Source: Mesorhizobium liriopis
Lineage (GTDB): Bacteria; Pseudomonadota; Alphaproteobacteria; Rhizobiales; Rhizobiaceae
Assembly (NCBI RefSeq): GCF_024053505.1
Contig: NZ_JAMXQS010000006.1
Span: 124,001-188,000 of the forward strand
Reading direction: 5' to 3'
Length of the DNA stretch: 64,000 nucleotides
A program made the translations under genes and the position numbers. Below the pieces are notes generated by a model. The model ran no database searches. It saw only the letters and a list, made by a program, of their open reading frames with translations, and was not told the DNA's origin. Numbering within the stretch: the first letter of the stretch is position 1; each line of letters starts with the position of its first letter. Shown here piece by piece: positions 36,650-45,544 of this stretch.

Positions 36650-37693
36650 ATGACGAAATACAAACTCGAATATATCTGGCTGGATGGCTGCAAGCCTGTG
36701 GCGGGCCTGCGCGGCAAAACGCAGATCAAGGAATTCGCTGAGTTTCCGACGCTGGAGCAGCTGCCGCTCTGGGGCTTCGATGGTTCGTCCACCGAGCAGG
36801 CGGAAGGCCGCTCTTCGGATTGCGTTCTCAAGCCCGTCGCCATTTATCCCGATCCGGCCCGCACGAATGGCGCGCTTGTCATGTGCGAAGTGATGATGCC
36901 CGACGGCGTCACCCCACACGTGTCCAACAGCCGCGCAACCATCCTCGATGATGAAGGCGCTTGGTTCGGATTCGAGCAGGAATACTTCTTCTACAAGAAC
37001 GGCCGTCCCCTCGGCTTCCCCGAGAGCGGTTACCCGGCGCCGCAGGGCCCTTACTACACCGGCGTCGGCTACAAGAATGTCGGCGACATCGCGCGCCAGA
37101 TCGTCGAAGAGCATCTCGACCTCTGCCTCGCGGCCGGCATCAACCATGAGGGCATCAATGCCGAGGTGGCCAAGGGTCAGTGGGAATTCCAGATTTTCGG
37201 CAAGGGCTCGAAGCGTGCTGCCGACCAGATGTGGATCGCGCGTTACCTGCTCCTCCGCTTGACCGAGAAGTATCAGATCGACATCGAATTCCACTGCAAG
37301 CCGCTCGGCGATACCGACTGGAACGGTTCGGGCATGCATTGCAACTTTTCGACCGCCTATATGCGCGAAGTCGGCGGCAAGGCCTATTTCGAAGCGCTCA
37401 TGGGTGCGTTCGAAAAGAACCTGCAGGAGCACATCGACGTTTACGGTCCGGACAATCACATGCGCCTCACCGGCAAGCATGAGACCGCTCCGTGGAACAA
37501 GTTCTCCTACGGCGTTGCCGACCGGGGTGCTTCGATCCGCGTGCCGCACTCCTTCGTCAACAACGGCTACAAGGGCTATCTCGAGGATCGCCGTCCGAAC
37601 TCGCAGGGCGACCCGTACCAGATCGCTTCCCAGGTTCTGAAGACCATCGCCTCGGTTTCGGCCGAGGAAGGCAATGTTTCCGCAGCCGCCTAA
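36650..37693 (+). CDS. glnII: Glutamine synthetase type II (eukaryote-like GSII)
   Basis: A 347-residue octameric or decameric GSII, distinct from GSI in length and sequence. It starts MTKYKLEYIWLDG and has LWGFDGSSTEQA, WFGFEQEYFFY, INAEVAKGQWEFQIFG, GDTDWNGSGMHCNFST and NDH-type GPDNHMRLTGKHETAPW. It lacks the GSI adenylylation site, so control is mainly transcriptional. The C-terminus is Ala-rich. Rhizobia, Bradyrhizobium and Frankia carry such an enzyme beside GSI. The gene has its own sigma-54 promoter and terminator. Confidence 0.97.
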   Translation: MTKYKLEYIWLDGCKPVAGLRGKTQIKEFAEFPTLEQLPLWGFDGSSTEQAEGRSSDCVLKPVAIYPDPARTNGALVMCEVMMPDGVTPHVSNSRATILDDEGAWFGFEQEYFFYKNGRPLGFPESGYPAPQGPYYTGVGYKNVGDIARQIVEEHLDLCLAAGINHEGINAEVAKGQWEFQIFGKGSKRAADQMWIARYLLLRLTEKYQIDIEFHCKPLGDTDWNGSGMHCNFSTAYMREVGGKAYFEALMGAFEKNLQEHIDVYGPDNHMRLTGKHETAPWNKFSYGVADRGASIRVPHSFVNNGYKGYLEDRRPNSQGDPYQIASQVLKTIASVSAEEGNVSAAA

Positions 37694-37726
37694 AAAGCGC
37701 CTCGCGTAACCTCCAAGCCAGTTTTC

Positions 37727-37762
37727 GCGGCGGCCCGAGCAATCGGGCCGCCGCTTTCGTTT
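37727..37762 (+). terminator. Rho-independent terminator after glnII
   Basis: A 12-bp GC-rich perfect stem GCGGCGGCCCGA / TCGGGCCGCCGC with loop GCAA, followed by TTTCGTTT. It starts 33 bp after the glnII stop codon. Confidence 0.88.
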
Positions 37763-37965
37763 GATCACATTCTGCGATGTTCTTGTTTTGTTCATTTAAC
37801 CGAGCTAGGTTGGAAGAGTTTCGTCAACCTCCTTTGCGCATGGTCGCGAAATGCTTGTGGACGAGTGTGAATCGCGGGCACCGGGTCTGAATGAGGCAAG
37901 TCGGGTTCGCCCGAATCGCCTCACCCCGCTAACCTGCTTTCTTTTCGTTGGAGCAATCGACTGTC

Positions 37966-39453
37966 ATGGCTGAACCTGCCCGTAAGATCGGTCTTGTCGA
38001 AACCCCGCTTTATCGCGAGGCTCCCAGCAACATCGAGGCCGAGCAGGCCCTGCTGGGCGCCATCCTCGTCAACAATGACGCGCTTTATCGTGTCACGGAC
38101 TTTCTCAAGCCCGAGCACTTCTTCGAGCCGCTGCACCGTAAGATCTACGAGGTCGCGGGCGACATGATCCGCATGGGCAAGACGGTCAGCCCGGTGACGA
38201 TCAAGACCTTCCTGCCCGCTGACGAGAAAGTCGGCGACATGACCGTTGCCTTCTATCTCGCGCGCCTCGCAGCCGAAGCCGTGACCATCATCAACGCCTC
38301 GGACTATGGCCGTGCCATCTACGATCTAGCCACCCGCCGTTCGCTGATTTCGGTCGGCGAGGACATGGTAAACGTCGCCTACGATTCGCCGGTCGACAGC
38401 TCGCCGCAAAGTCAGATCGAGGATGCCGAGCGAAAGCTTTTCAGCCTGGCCGAAAGCGGTCGCTACGATGGCGGCTTCGAATCGTTCAACGACGCGGTGA
38501 AGACCGCGATCGACATGGCCAACGCCGCCTACATGCGGGATGGAGGCCTGTCGGGCATCTCAACTGGTCTGCGCGATCTCGACAAGCGCATGGGTGGCCT
38601 GCAGCCCTCCGACTTGATCGTGCTCGCCGGGCGTCCCGGCATGGGCAAGACCTCGCTTGCGACCAACATCGCCTATAATATCGCGTCGGTATATGAGCCG
38701 ATCCAGCAGGCCGACGGCTCGTTCAAAGCCAAGAACGGCGGCGTCGTCGGCTTCTTCTCGCTCGAAATGTCGTCCGAGCAGCTTGCGACCCGTATCATTT
38801 CCGAGCAGACGGAAATCGCCTCCTCCAAGATCCGTCGCGGTGAGATTACCGAGGTTGATTTCGAAAAGCTCACGGCCTGTGCGATTCAGATGGAGAGGGT
38901 TCCCCTCTATATCGATGCGACGGGCGGCATTTCCATCGCGCAGCTCGCCGCGCGTGCCCGCCGTCTCAAGCGTCAACGGGGGCTGGATCTTCTGGTGATC
39001 GACTATATCCAGCTGATGCAGGGCTCTTCGAAGAACAGCCAGAACCGCGTGCAGGAGGTGACCGAGATCACCACCGGCCTGAAGGCGCTCGGCAAGGAGC
39101 TCGCGGTGCCGATCATCGCGCTGTCCCAGCTTTCGCGTCAGGTCGAGAACCGCGACGACAAGCGTCCGCAGCTTTCCGACCTTCGCGAATCGGGCTCGAT
39201 CGAGCAGGACGCCGACGTTGTGCTCTTCGTGTATCGCGAGGAGTACTACCTCAAGAACAAGGAGCCCAAGCCCGGCACGGAGGAATACGTGCAGTGGGAA
39301 AACAACATGAATGAGATGCGCGGCAAATCCGAAGTGATCATCGCCAAGCAGCGTCACGGTCCCACGGGCTCGGTGCCTCTCGGCTTCCAGTCCGAATTCA
39401 CGCGCTTCTTCGACCTCGCCGAGGAAGACCGCCTGCCTGTTCAATACGAGTAA
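37966..39453 (+). CDS. dnaB: Replicative DNA helicase DnaB
   Basis: A 495-residue hexameric 5'-3' helicase of the replication fork. The N-terminal primase-interacting domain (NIEAEQALLGAILVNNDA) is followed by the RecA-like motor with Walker A GRPGMGKT at residues 222-229, FSLEMSSEQL, LLVIDYIQLM and the C-terminal KQRHGPTGSV. No intein or insertion is seen. The ATG at 37966 matches the MAExARK start of rhizobial DnaB; an in-frame TTG at 37948 is less likely. radA follows after 36 bp on the same strand. Confidence 0.97.
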   Translation: MAEPARKIGLVETPLYREAPSNIEAEQALLGAILVNNDALYRVTDFLKPEHFFEPLHRKIYEVAGDMIRMGKTVSPVTIKTFLPADEKVGDMTVAFYLARLAAEAVTIINASDYGRAIYDLATRRSLISVGEDMVNVAYDSPVDSSPQSQIEDAERKLFSLAESGRYDGGFESFNDAVKTAIDMANAAYMRDGGLSGISTGLRDLDKRMGGLQPSDLIVLAGRPGMGKTSLATNIAYNIASVYEPIQQADGSFKAKNGGVVGFFSLEMSSEQLATRIISEQTEIASSKIRRGEITEVDFEKLTACAIQMERVPLYIDATGGISIAQLAARARRLKRQRGLDLLVIDYIQLMQGSSKNSQNRVQEVTEITTGLKALGKELAVPIIALSQLSRQVENRDDKRPQLSDLRESGSIEQDADVVLFVYREEYYLKNKEPKPGTEEYVQWENNMNEMRGKSEVIIAKQRHGPTGSVPLGFQSEFTRFFDLAEEDRLPVQYE

Positions 39454-39489
39454 TCCCTTGAAGCACCCAGCATCGGGAGCGCGCGGCTG

Positions 39490-40893
39490 ATGGCTAAGCC
39501 GCGCGCTCAATTCATCTGTCAGAACTGCGGGACGGTTTACAGCCGGTGGGCGGGCAAGTGCGACGCCTGCGGGGCCTGGAACACGATCGTCGAAGAAGGG
39601 ACGTCCGGCGGCATCGGCGGCGGACCGGCCGCGATGCGTTCGGCTCGCAAGGGCCGTCCGGTTGCGCTGACCTCGCTGCAAGGCGAGATCGAGGATGCGC
39701 CGCGCATCGTCACTGGCATCGCGGAACTCGACCGCGCCACAGGTGGTGGGTTCGTGCCCGGCTCGGCACTGCTGGTCGGTGGTGACCCCGGCATCGGCAA
39801 ATCGACGCTGTTGATGCAGGCGGCGGCGGCACTCGCGAGTAAAGGCTATCGCATCGTCTATGTCTCGGGCGAGGAAGCGGTCGCGCAGGTGCGCCTGCGG
39901 GCACAGCGTTTGGGCGTGGCATCTGCCCCGGTCGAGCTGGCAGCCGAAACGAATGTCGAGGACATCCTCGCCACCCTCGCCGATGGCAAGCACCCCGATC
40001 TCGTGATTCTCGATTCGATCCAGACGCTTTGGACCGACCTTGTGGAATCCGCACCCGGCACCGTCACGCAGGTCCGCAGCTCCGCCCAGAGCATGATCCG
40101 CTTCGCCAAGGCGTCGGGCTCGGCCATCGTGCTTGTCGGCCACGTCACCAAGGAGGGCCAGATCGCGGGTCCTCGTGTGGTCGAGCACATGGTCGACGGC
40201 GTGCTCTATTTCGAGGGCGAAGGCGGGCATCACTATCGCATCCTGCGCACTGTGAAGAACCGTTTCGGGCCGACCGACGAAATCGGCGTGTTCGAGATGG
40301 GCGATAAGGGTCTGCGTGAGGTCTCGAACCCTTCCGAACTCTTCCTCGGCGAGCGGCAGGAGAAGGCGCCGGGTGCTGCGGTCTTCGCCGGCATGGAAGG
40401 CACGCGGCCGGTGCTGGTCGAGATTCAGGCGCTGGTTGCCCCCACTTCCCTTGGCACACCACGCCGCGCGGTGGTCGGGTGGGACGGCGCGCGGCTGTCC
40501 ATGGTACTCGCGGTGCTCGAAGCGCATTGCGGTGTCCGCTTCGGTCAGCATGACGTTTATCTCAATGTCGCGGGCGGCTATCGCATCAGCGAGCCGGCAG
40601 CGGATCTGGCCGTGGCGGCAGCCCTGGTCTCCTCCATGACCAGCCTTGCCCTGCCCGCGGATTGCGTTTATTTCGGCGAGATCAGCCTGTCGGGTGCCAT
40701 CAGGCCGGTTGCGCATGCGCAGGCCCGGCTCAAGGAGGCCGAAAAGCTCGGCTTCGGACAGGCCGTGATGCCGGCTTCCAGCGAAGAGACGCTGAGCGGG
40801 ATCGGCAGCAAAGGCTTCCAGCCGCGCATGCTGATCGATCTGGTTTCGCGGATCGCTGGCGCCCGGCTGAGGCGGGAGGCGGACGACGATTAA
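39490..40893 (+). CDS. radA: DNA repair protein RadA (Sms)
   Basis: A 467-residue RecA-related helicase that helps branch migration in recombination. It has an N-terminal C4 zinc finger (Cys10, Cys13, Cys24, Cys27), Walker A GGDPGIGKST at residues 97-106, the RadA signature KNRFG, and a C-terminal Lon-like domain (HDVYLNVAGGYRISEPAADLA). A GGGAG ribosome-binding sequence lies about 11 bases upstream. It is between dnaB and cvpA on the plus strand. Confidence 0.97.
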   Translation: MAKPRAQFICQNCGTVYSRWAGKCDACGAWNTIVEEGTSGGIGGGPAAMRSARKGRPVALTSLQGEIEDAPRIVTGIAELDRATGGGFVPGSALLVGGDPGIGKSTLLMQAAAALASKGYRIVYVSGEEAVAQVRLRAQRLGVASAPVELAAETNVEDILATLADGKHPDLVILDSIQTLWTDLVESAPGTVTQVRSSAQSMIRFAKASGSAIVLVGHVTKEGQIAGPRVVEHMVDGVLYFEGEGGHHYRILRTVKNRFGPTDEIGVFEMGDKGLREVSNPSELFLGERQEKAPGAAVFAGMEGTRPVLVEIQALVAPTSLGTPRRAVVGWDGARLSMVLAVLEAHCGVRFGQHDVYLNVAGGYRISEPAADLAVAAALVSSMTSLALPADCVYFGEISLSGAIRPVAHAQARLKEAEKLGFGQAVMPASSEETLSGIGSKGFQPRMLIDLVSRIAGARLRREADDD

Positions 40894-41072
40894 AGGCCGA
40901 GAGGGCAAAGTGGCATTCGCTTTGCCTGCTCGAACAGCCGGCAATCGAGAATTCTGGGGCAGCGCGGGTCCACCGCGCCGTTCAAGGCTTGTTTTGGCCG
41001 CATTTTCGGGGACAGAGCGGGGCTTACCGTTTCCGGAACTGCCTTACTTGGACGAGGGGGTCCATTCTCGCG

Positions 41073-41693
41073 ATGCCGATTACGCTGCTCGACGGAATCC
41101 TCGTCGGCTTCACGCTCGTTTCCGCCGTTCTCGCCATGGTGCGTGGCTTTTCGCGCGAGATTCTGTCGATCGCTTCATGGGCCGGCGCCGCGATCGCCGC
41201 CTATTTCCTCTACCCCTATGCCCTGCCCTATGTGCAGCCTTACGTGAGCAGCGCGCAGCTGGCGCTTGCCGCGGCAGCCGGGGCGGTGTTCGTGATCGCC
41301 CTGATCGTCATCACCTTGATCACGATGAAGATCGCCGACTTCATTATCGACAGCCGCGTGGGCGCGTTGGATCGCACGCTCGGTTTCCTCTATGGTGTCG
41401 CACGCGGCGTGATCGTGGTTGCCGTTGCGCTGATGTTCTTCAACTGGCTCGTCGGCACCAATCCGCCTGCCTGGATAGCCAACGCCAAGTCACGCCCCTG
41501 GCTCGAATCCATCGGCCAGTGGATCGAAGCGAAGCTGCCGGCCGACCCCGAAGATTCGCTGCTGCGCCGTCTGCGTCCGGGTGAGACCACCGAGCAGCCT
41601 TCGACGACACCGCCCGCAGAGGTAGCGCCGTCCGACGAGGCCTCACCGCCCACTGACAACGCACCTGTGGATGCGCCGCCGGCTGACAATTGA
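41073..41693 (+). CDS. cvpA: CvpA family membrane protein
   Basis: A 206-residue inner-membrane protein with four predicted helices in the first 130 residues (ITLLDGILVGFTLVSAVLAM, SWAGAAIAAYFLY and later spans) and a soluble Pro/Ala/Glu-rich tail. The RGFSREILSI loop and DRTLGFLYGVARG segment are CvpA hallmarks. CvpA was found through colicin V production in E. coli and is often next to purF, as here; it also affects envelope stress resistance. purF starts 59 bp downstream. Confidence 0.9.
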   Translation: MPITLLDGILVGFTLVSAVLAMVRGFSREILSIASWAGAAIAAYFLYPYALPYVQPYVSSAQLALAAAAGAVFVIALIVITLITMKIADFIIDSRVGALDRTLGFLYGVARGVIVVAVALMFFNWLVGTNPPAWIANAKSRPWLESIGQWIEAKLPADPEDSLLRRLRPGETTEQPSTTPPAEVAPSDEASPPTDNAPVDAPPADN

Positions 41694-41752
41694 TTGAGTA
41701 GCGACAGTGCCCGCCCTTTCCTATATGCGTGGCTCTCGCGGAGACTGAACCC

Positions 41753-43216
41753 ATGTCCCAGCAAACCGAGCTGATGGCCGAGGCAGACGACTACTTCCAC
41801 GACGAGTGTGGCGTCTTCGGTATCTTCGGACGCCAGGATGCCGGCGCCATCGTGACGCTCGGCCTTCATGCCCTGCAGCATCGCGGCCAGGAAGCGGCCG
41901 GTATCGTTTCTTATGACGGGCAGCAGTTCCACGTGGAACGTCACGCCGGTCTGATCAGCGATGCCTTCACGAGGCCGGACGTGATCGAGCGGCTCAAGGG
42001 AAGCCGTGCTATCGGGCATACCCGTTACGCCACCTCCGGCGGCGGTGGCATGCGCAATATCCAGCCGTTCTTCGCAGAACTCGCGGATGGTGGCTTCGCG
42101 GTTGCGCATAACGGCAATCTCACCAATGCCCGTGCCGTTCAGCGCGTGTTGCAGAAGCAGGGATCGATCTTCTCCTCGACCTCGGACACCGAGACGATCC
42201 TGCACCTCGTCGCCACCAGCAAGGAGCGTGACACCAATGCGCGCTTCATCGATGCCGTGCGCCAGATCGAAGGCGCATTCTCGCTCGTCGCGCTGACGAC
42301 CAAGAAGATGATCGGTTGCCGCGATCCGCTCGGCATTCGCCCGCTGGTGCTAGGCGATCTCGACGGTGCCTATATCCTTGCCTCCGAAACCTGCGCGCTC
42401 GACATCATCGGTGCGCGTTTCGTGCGCGATGTGAAGCCGGGCGAGATGGTGATCATCACTAATAAGGGGATCGAGAGCCGGTTTCCGTTCGAGCCGGTCA
42501 AGTCGCGCTTCTGCGTGTTCGAGTATGTCTATTTCGCGCGGCCGGATTCGATGATCGAGGGCCGCAACGTCTATGAAGCCCGCAAGCAGATCGGGGTGGA
42601 ACTTGCGTTGGAAAGCCCGGTCGAGGCTGACGTAGTCGTGCCCGTGCCGGATTCCGGCGTGCCGGCAGCGATCGGCTTCGCGCAGGCTGCGAATATTCCC
42701 TTCGAACTCGGCATCATTCGCAATCACTATGTCGGCCGCACCTTCATCCAGCCGGGGGACTCGATCCGGCATATGGGCGTGAAGCTCAAGCACAACGCGA
42801 ACCGCCGGATGATCGAGGGCAAGCGCGTGGTGCTGGTGGACGACTCCATCGTGCGTGGCACCACTAGCCAAAAGATCGTGCAGATGGTCCGCGATGCGGG
42901 CGCGAAGGAGGTGCATATGCGCATCGCTTCTCCGCCGACGCGCTCCTCATGCTTCTATGGCGTCGATACGCCCGAGACTGCCAAGCTTCTCGCCTCGCGC
43001 ATGTCGGTCGAAGAAATGGCGGATTTCATCCGCGTGGACTCGCTCGGATTCCTTTCGATCGACGGGCTTTACCGCGCTGTCGGTGAAACGAACCGCAACA
43101 ACGAGACGCCACAGTTCTGCGATGCCTGTTTCACCGCCGAGTATCCGACGCGCTTGGTGGATCATGAAGGCGTGGACAATGTGCGGCCGCTGACACTGCT
43201 CGCAGCAGGCGCATAA
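41753..43216 (+). CDS. purF: Amidophosphoribosyltransferase PurF
   Basis: A 487-residue enzyme for the first committed step of purine synthesis. The nucleophilic Cys19 (DECGVFGIFG) is preceded by an 18-residue propeptide that must be removed, as in the Bacillus type. The PRPP loop is VLVDDSIVRGTTS. Cysteines in SRFCVFEYVYFARPDS, SSCFYGVDTP and CDACF match the ligands of the 4Fe-4S cluster of Bacillus PurF, so this is probably an iron-sulfur enzyme. An upstream in-frame GTG at 41729 is possible but less likely. Confidence 0.96.
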   Translation: MSQQTELMAEADDYFHDECGVFGIFGRQDAGAIVTLGLHALQHRGQEAAGIVSYDGQQFHVERHAGLISDAFTRPDVIERLKGSRAIGHTRYATSGGGGMRNIQPFFAELADGGFAVAHNGNLTNARAVQRVLQKQGSIFSSTSDTETILHLVATSKERDTNARFIDAVRQIEGAFSLVALTTKKMIGCRDPLGIRPLVLGDLDGAYILASETCALDIIGARFVRDVKPGEMVIITNKGIESRFPFEPVKSRFCVFEYVYFARPDSMIEGRNVYEARKQIGVELALESPVEADVVVPVPDSGVPAAIGFAQAANIPFELGIIRNHYVGRTFIQPGDSIRHMGVKLKHNANRRMIEGKRVVLVDDSIVRGTTSQKIVQMVRDAGAKEVHMRIASPPTRSSCFYGVDTPETAKLLASRMSVEEMADFIRVDSLGFLSIDGLYRAVGETNRNNETPQFCDACFTAEYPTRLVDHEGVDNVRPLTLLAAGA

Positions 43217-43217
43217 G

Positions 43218-43958
43218 GTGACTGTCGATCTTGCGGGACGCATCGTCCTCGTCACCGGTGCCTCGCGCGGCATCGGTTATCATCTTGCCAAGCAATCTGC
43301 CGAAGCCGGCGCGCATGTGATCGCGGTCGCGCGCACGGTCGGCGGGCTCGAGGAGCTGGACGACGAGATCAAGGCGGCGGGCGGCGAGGCAACTCTGGTT
43401 CCGCTCGATTTGGCCGACATGAAGGGCATCGACCGCTTAGGCGGCGCCATCCATGAGCGTTGGGGCAAACTCGACGTGCTCTTCGCCAATGCCGGCATTC
43501 TAGGCACCATCTCCCCCATCGGCCATGTCGAGGCGAAGGTGTTCGAGAAAGTCATGGAAGTAAACGTGACTGCGACTTGGCGGCTGATCCGCTCGGTCGA
43601 TCCGCTGCTTCGCCTGTCCGATGCCGGCCGCGCCATCATCATGTCGTCGGGTGCGGCGCATAGCGCCAAGGCGTTCTGGGGGCCGTATGCGGCGTCCAAG
43701 GCAGCAGTCGAAGCGCTGGCGCGGTCGTGGGCGGACGAAACCAAGAACTCGCCGCTGCGCGTGAACTCGGTTAACCCTGGTGCCACGCGCACGGCGATGC
43801 GCGCTCAAGCCGTGCCGGGCGAAGACCCGAGCACCCTGCCCCATCCGTCCGAGATCGCCGCTCGCATCATGCCGCTCGCTTCACCGAGCGAAACGCGCAC
43901 GCGCATGATCTATGAGGCCAAGCCCGATCGCTGGACCTCGTATCAGATGCCTGAGTGA
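43218..43958 (+). CDS. Short-chain dehydrogenase/reductase (SDR) family protein
   Basis: A 246-residue Rossmann-fold oxidoreductase. The cofactor motif TGASRGIG is at residues 13-20, the NAG motif at 91-93, and the catalytic Ser/Tyr/Lys at about 144, 157 and 161 (YAASK). The GTG start is 1 bp after the purF stop, implying coupling with purF. The 3' end overlaps the convergent pssA by 16 bp. The substrate cannot be inferred; the purF neighbourhood gives no clear hint. Confidence 0.88.
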   Translation: MTVDLAGRIVLVTGASRGIGYHLAKQSAEAGAHVIAVARTVGGLEELDDEIKAAGGEATLVPLDLADMKGIDRLGGAIHERWGKLDVLFANAGILGTISPIGHVEAKVFEKVMEVNVTATWRLIRSVDPLLRLSDAGRAIIMSSGAAHSAKAFWGPYAASKAAVEALARSWADETKNSPLRVNSVNPGATRTAMRAQAVPGEDPSTLPHPSEIAARIMPLASPSETRTRMIYEAKPDRWTSYQMPE

Positions 43959-44767
43959 TCAGGTCCGGCTTTCGCCTCTTCGATATCGGCGCGCCGTGAA
44001 TAGGCTCGTGCGCTCAACGGCAAGAAGATGAGATAGGCGAGCGTCGACAGGCTCAGCGTTCCCCACGGATAAACGACCAGCAATACGACATAGAAGGCTG
44101 CGGCGAGAATGGCCGGCAGCGCATATTCGCGCCTCAATCGAAAGCTCTTCGCCGACCAGACCGGCAGGCGGCTGACGAGAAGGAACGCGATCAGCACCGT
44201 ATAGGCCGCCGAAATGTAGGCAAAGGTTCGGTCCGGCGTGACGAAATCAAGGAAGGAAACATAGATCGGCAAGAGCACGAGCACCGCGCCGGCAGGCGCG
44301 GGCACGCCAACAAAGTACTCGATCTGCCAGGCAGGCCGTGCATGCTCCTCGTCCAATTCATCGAGGACGTTGAATCGCGCAAGGCGCAGACCGCATGCGA
44401 TGGTGAAGAGAAGCGCCGCGATCCAGCCCGGCGAGCGCGTGAGGTCGAGCAGGTAGGCGTAGAGCACGAGGGCCGGCGCCACACCGAAATTGACGATATC
44501 GGCCAGCGAATCCATCTGAGCGCCGAAGCGTGAGGTGGCCTTCATCATCCGCGCTATGCGGCCATCGATGCCGTCGAGAAAGGCAGCGATCAGAACCATC
44601 ACCACTGCCGGCTCGAAGCGACCCTCGAAGGCCAGGCGGACGCCAGACAGGCCGGCGCAGATCGCGAGCACCGTAATAAGGTTCGGCACCAAGAGGCGCA
44701 TCGGAATTTCACGGATGCGCGGGCCGCCGCTGCCATGGGGTTCGAAGGGCTGGAATGGGCCGACCAT
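43943..44767 (-). CDS. pssA: CDP-diacylglycerol-serine O-phosphatidyltransferase PssA
   Basis: A 274-residue membrane enzyme making phosphatidylserine from CDP-diacylglycerol and serine. The CDP-alcohol phosphotransferase motif DGxxARx8GxxxDxxxD appears as DGIDGRIARMM ... GAQMDSLAD around residues 65-90. About eight hydrophobic segments follow. It is 3 bp downstream of psd, so the two steps to phosphatidylethanolamine are encoded together. The first 20 residues are variable and the start could be slightly later. Confidence 0.94.
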   Translation of the reverse strand: MVGPFQPFEPHGSGGPRIREIPMRLLVPNLITVLAICAGLSGVRLAFEGRFEPAVVMVLIAAFLDGIDGRIARMMKATSRFGAQMDSLADIVNFGVAPALVLYAYLLDLTRSPGWIAALLFTIACGLRLARFNVLDELDEEHARPAWQIEYFVGVPAPAGAVLVLLPIYVSFLDFVTPDRTFAYISAAYTVLIAFLLVSRLPVWSAKSFRLRREYALPAILAAAFYVVLLVVYPWGTLSLSTLAYLIFLPLSARAYSRRADIEEAKAGPDHSGI

Positions 44768-44770
44768 GGT

Positions 44771-45469
44771 TCAGCTCACCCGAACGAGAGACGACGGCAC
44801 GGAAGCGCCGAACTCGGCGATGACAGTTTCGCCGCCAACCGCAGTTTGGCCGACCGCCACACGGGTGGTGAAGCCGGCGGGCAGATAAACATCGAGACGC
44901 GAGCCGAAGCGGATCAGACCGAAGCGCTCGCCCATGCCGATGGCGTCACCGCCACGCGACCAGCACAGGATGCGACGGGCCACCAAGCCGGCAACCTGGG
45001 TCACGGCGATTTGGCCGTGTGGTCCTTCGATCAACAGGCTGTTGCGCTCGTTCTCGGCACTCGCCTTGTCGAGATCGGCATTCAGGAACTTGCCCGGACG
45101 ATACTCGATGCGGGCGATGCGGCCACGCACCGGGGAACGATTGATGTGGCAGGAGAAGACATTCATGAACACCGAGACGCGTGTCAGCTCAATGTCGCCC
45201 AACCCCAGTTCGCGCGGCGGAATGGCGGGGCCGACGGCGGACACGATGCCATCCGCCGGGCTGATCACAAGCCGGTCGTCGGTTGGCGTAACGCGAACCG
45301 GATCTCGGTAGAAATAGGCGCACCATGCTGTGAGGATCGCACCTATCCAGAACAGCGAGGTGGACCAGAGCCCGAGCAGGATGGTCACGACCGCGAAAGC
45401 CGCGATAAACGGATAGCCCTCGCGGTGAATGGGCACGAAGGTCTTGCGAATGGTATCGGAGAGGCTCAT
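44771..45469 (-). CDS. psd: Phosphatidylserine decarboxylase proenzyme
   Basis: A 232-residue decarboxylase of the short (PSD-A) type. An N-terminal membrane segment is followed by RDPxRxxP, ISPADGIV, and [14 protein letters not shown]. Self-cleavage at the GS of [13 protein letters not shown] would produce the pyruvoyl-bearing alpha subunit. It converts phosphatidylserine to phosphatidylethanolamine. The ATG at 45469 was chosen over a longer frame with no family similarity. pssA lies directly downstream. Confidence 0.94.
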   Translation of the reverse strand: MSLSDTIRKTFVPIHREGYPFIAAFAVVTILLGLWSTSLFWIGAILTAWCAYFYRDPVRVTPTDDRLVISPADGIVSAVGPAIPPRELGLGDIELTRVSVFMNVFSCHINRSPVRGRIARIEYRPGKFLNADLDKASAENERNSLLIEGPHGQIAVTQVAGLVARRILCWSRGGDAIGMGERFGLIRFGSRLDVYLPAGFTTRVAVGQTAVGGETVIAEFGASVPSSLVRVS

Positions 45470-45544
45470 CGCGTGTCGGGAATTCCCTGTTGCGGCAAGC
45501 CTGTCAGTAAACAAAGGCTTAGCCAGCCGCAATGCGGCATGGCT

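Noticed and set aside
40904-40926. GGCAAAG/CTTTGCC hairpin after radA
   Set aside because: Short stem, no T-run, inside a 179-bp gap; not enough to call a terminator or site.
38560-40944. A 794-codon minus-strand open frame
   Set aside because: It is antisense to dnaB and radA, both certain genes; long antisense frames are common in GC-rich DNA.
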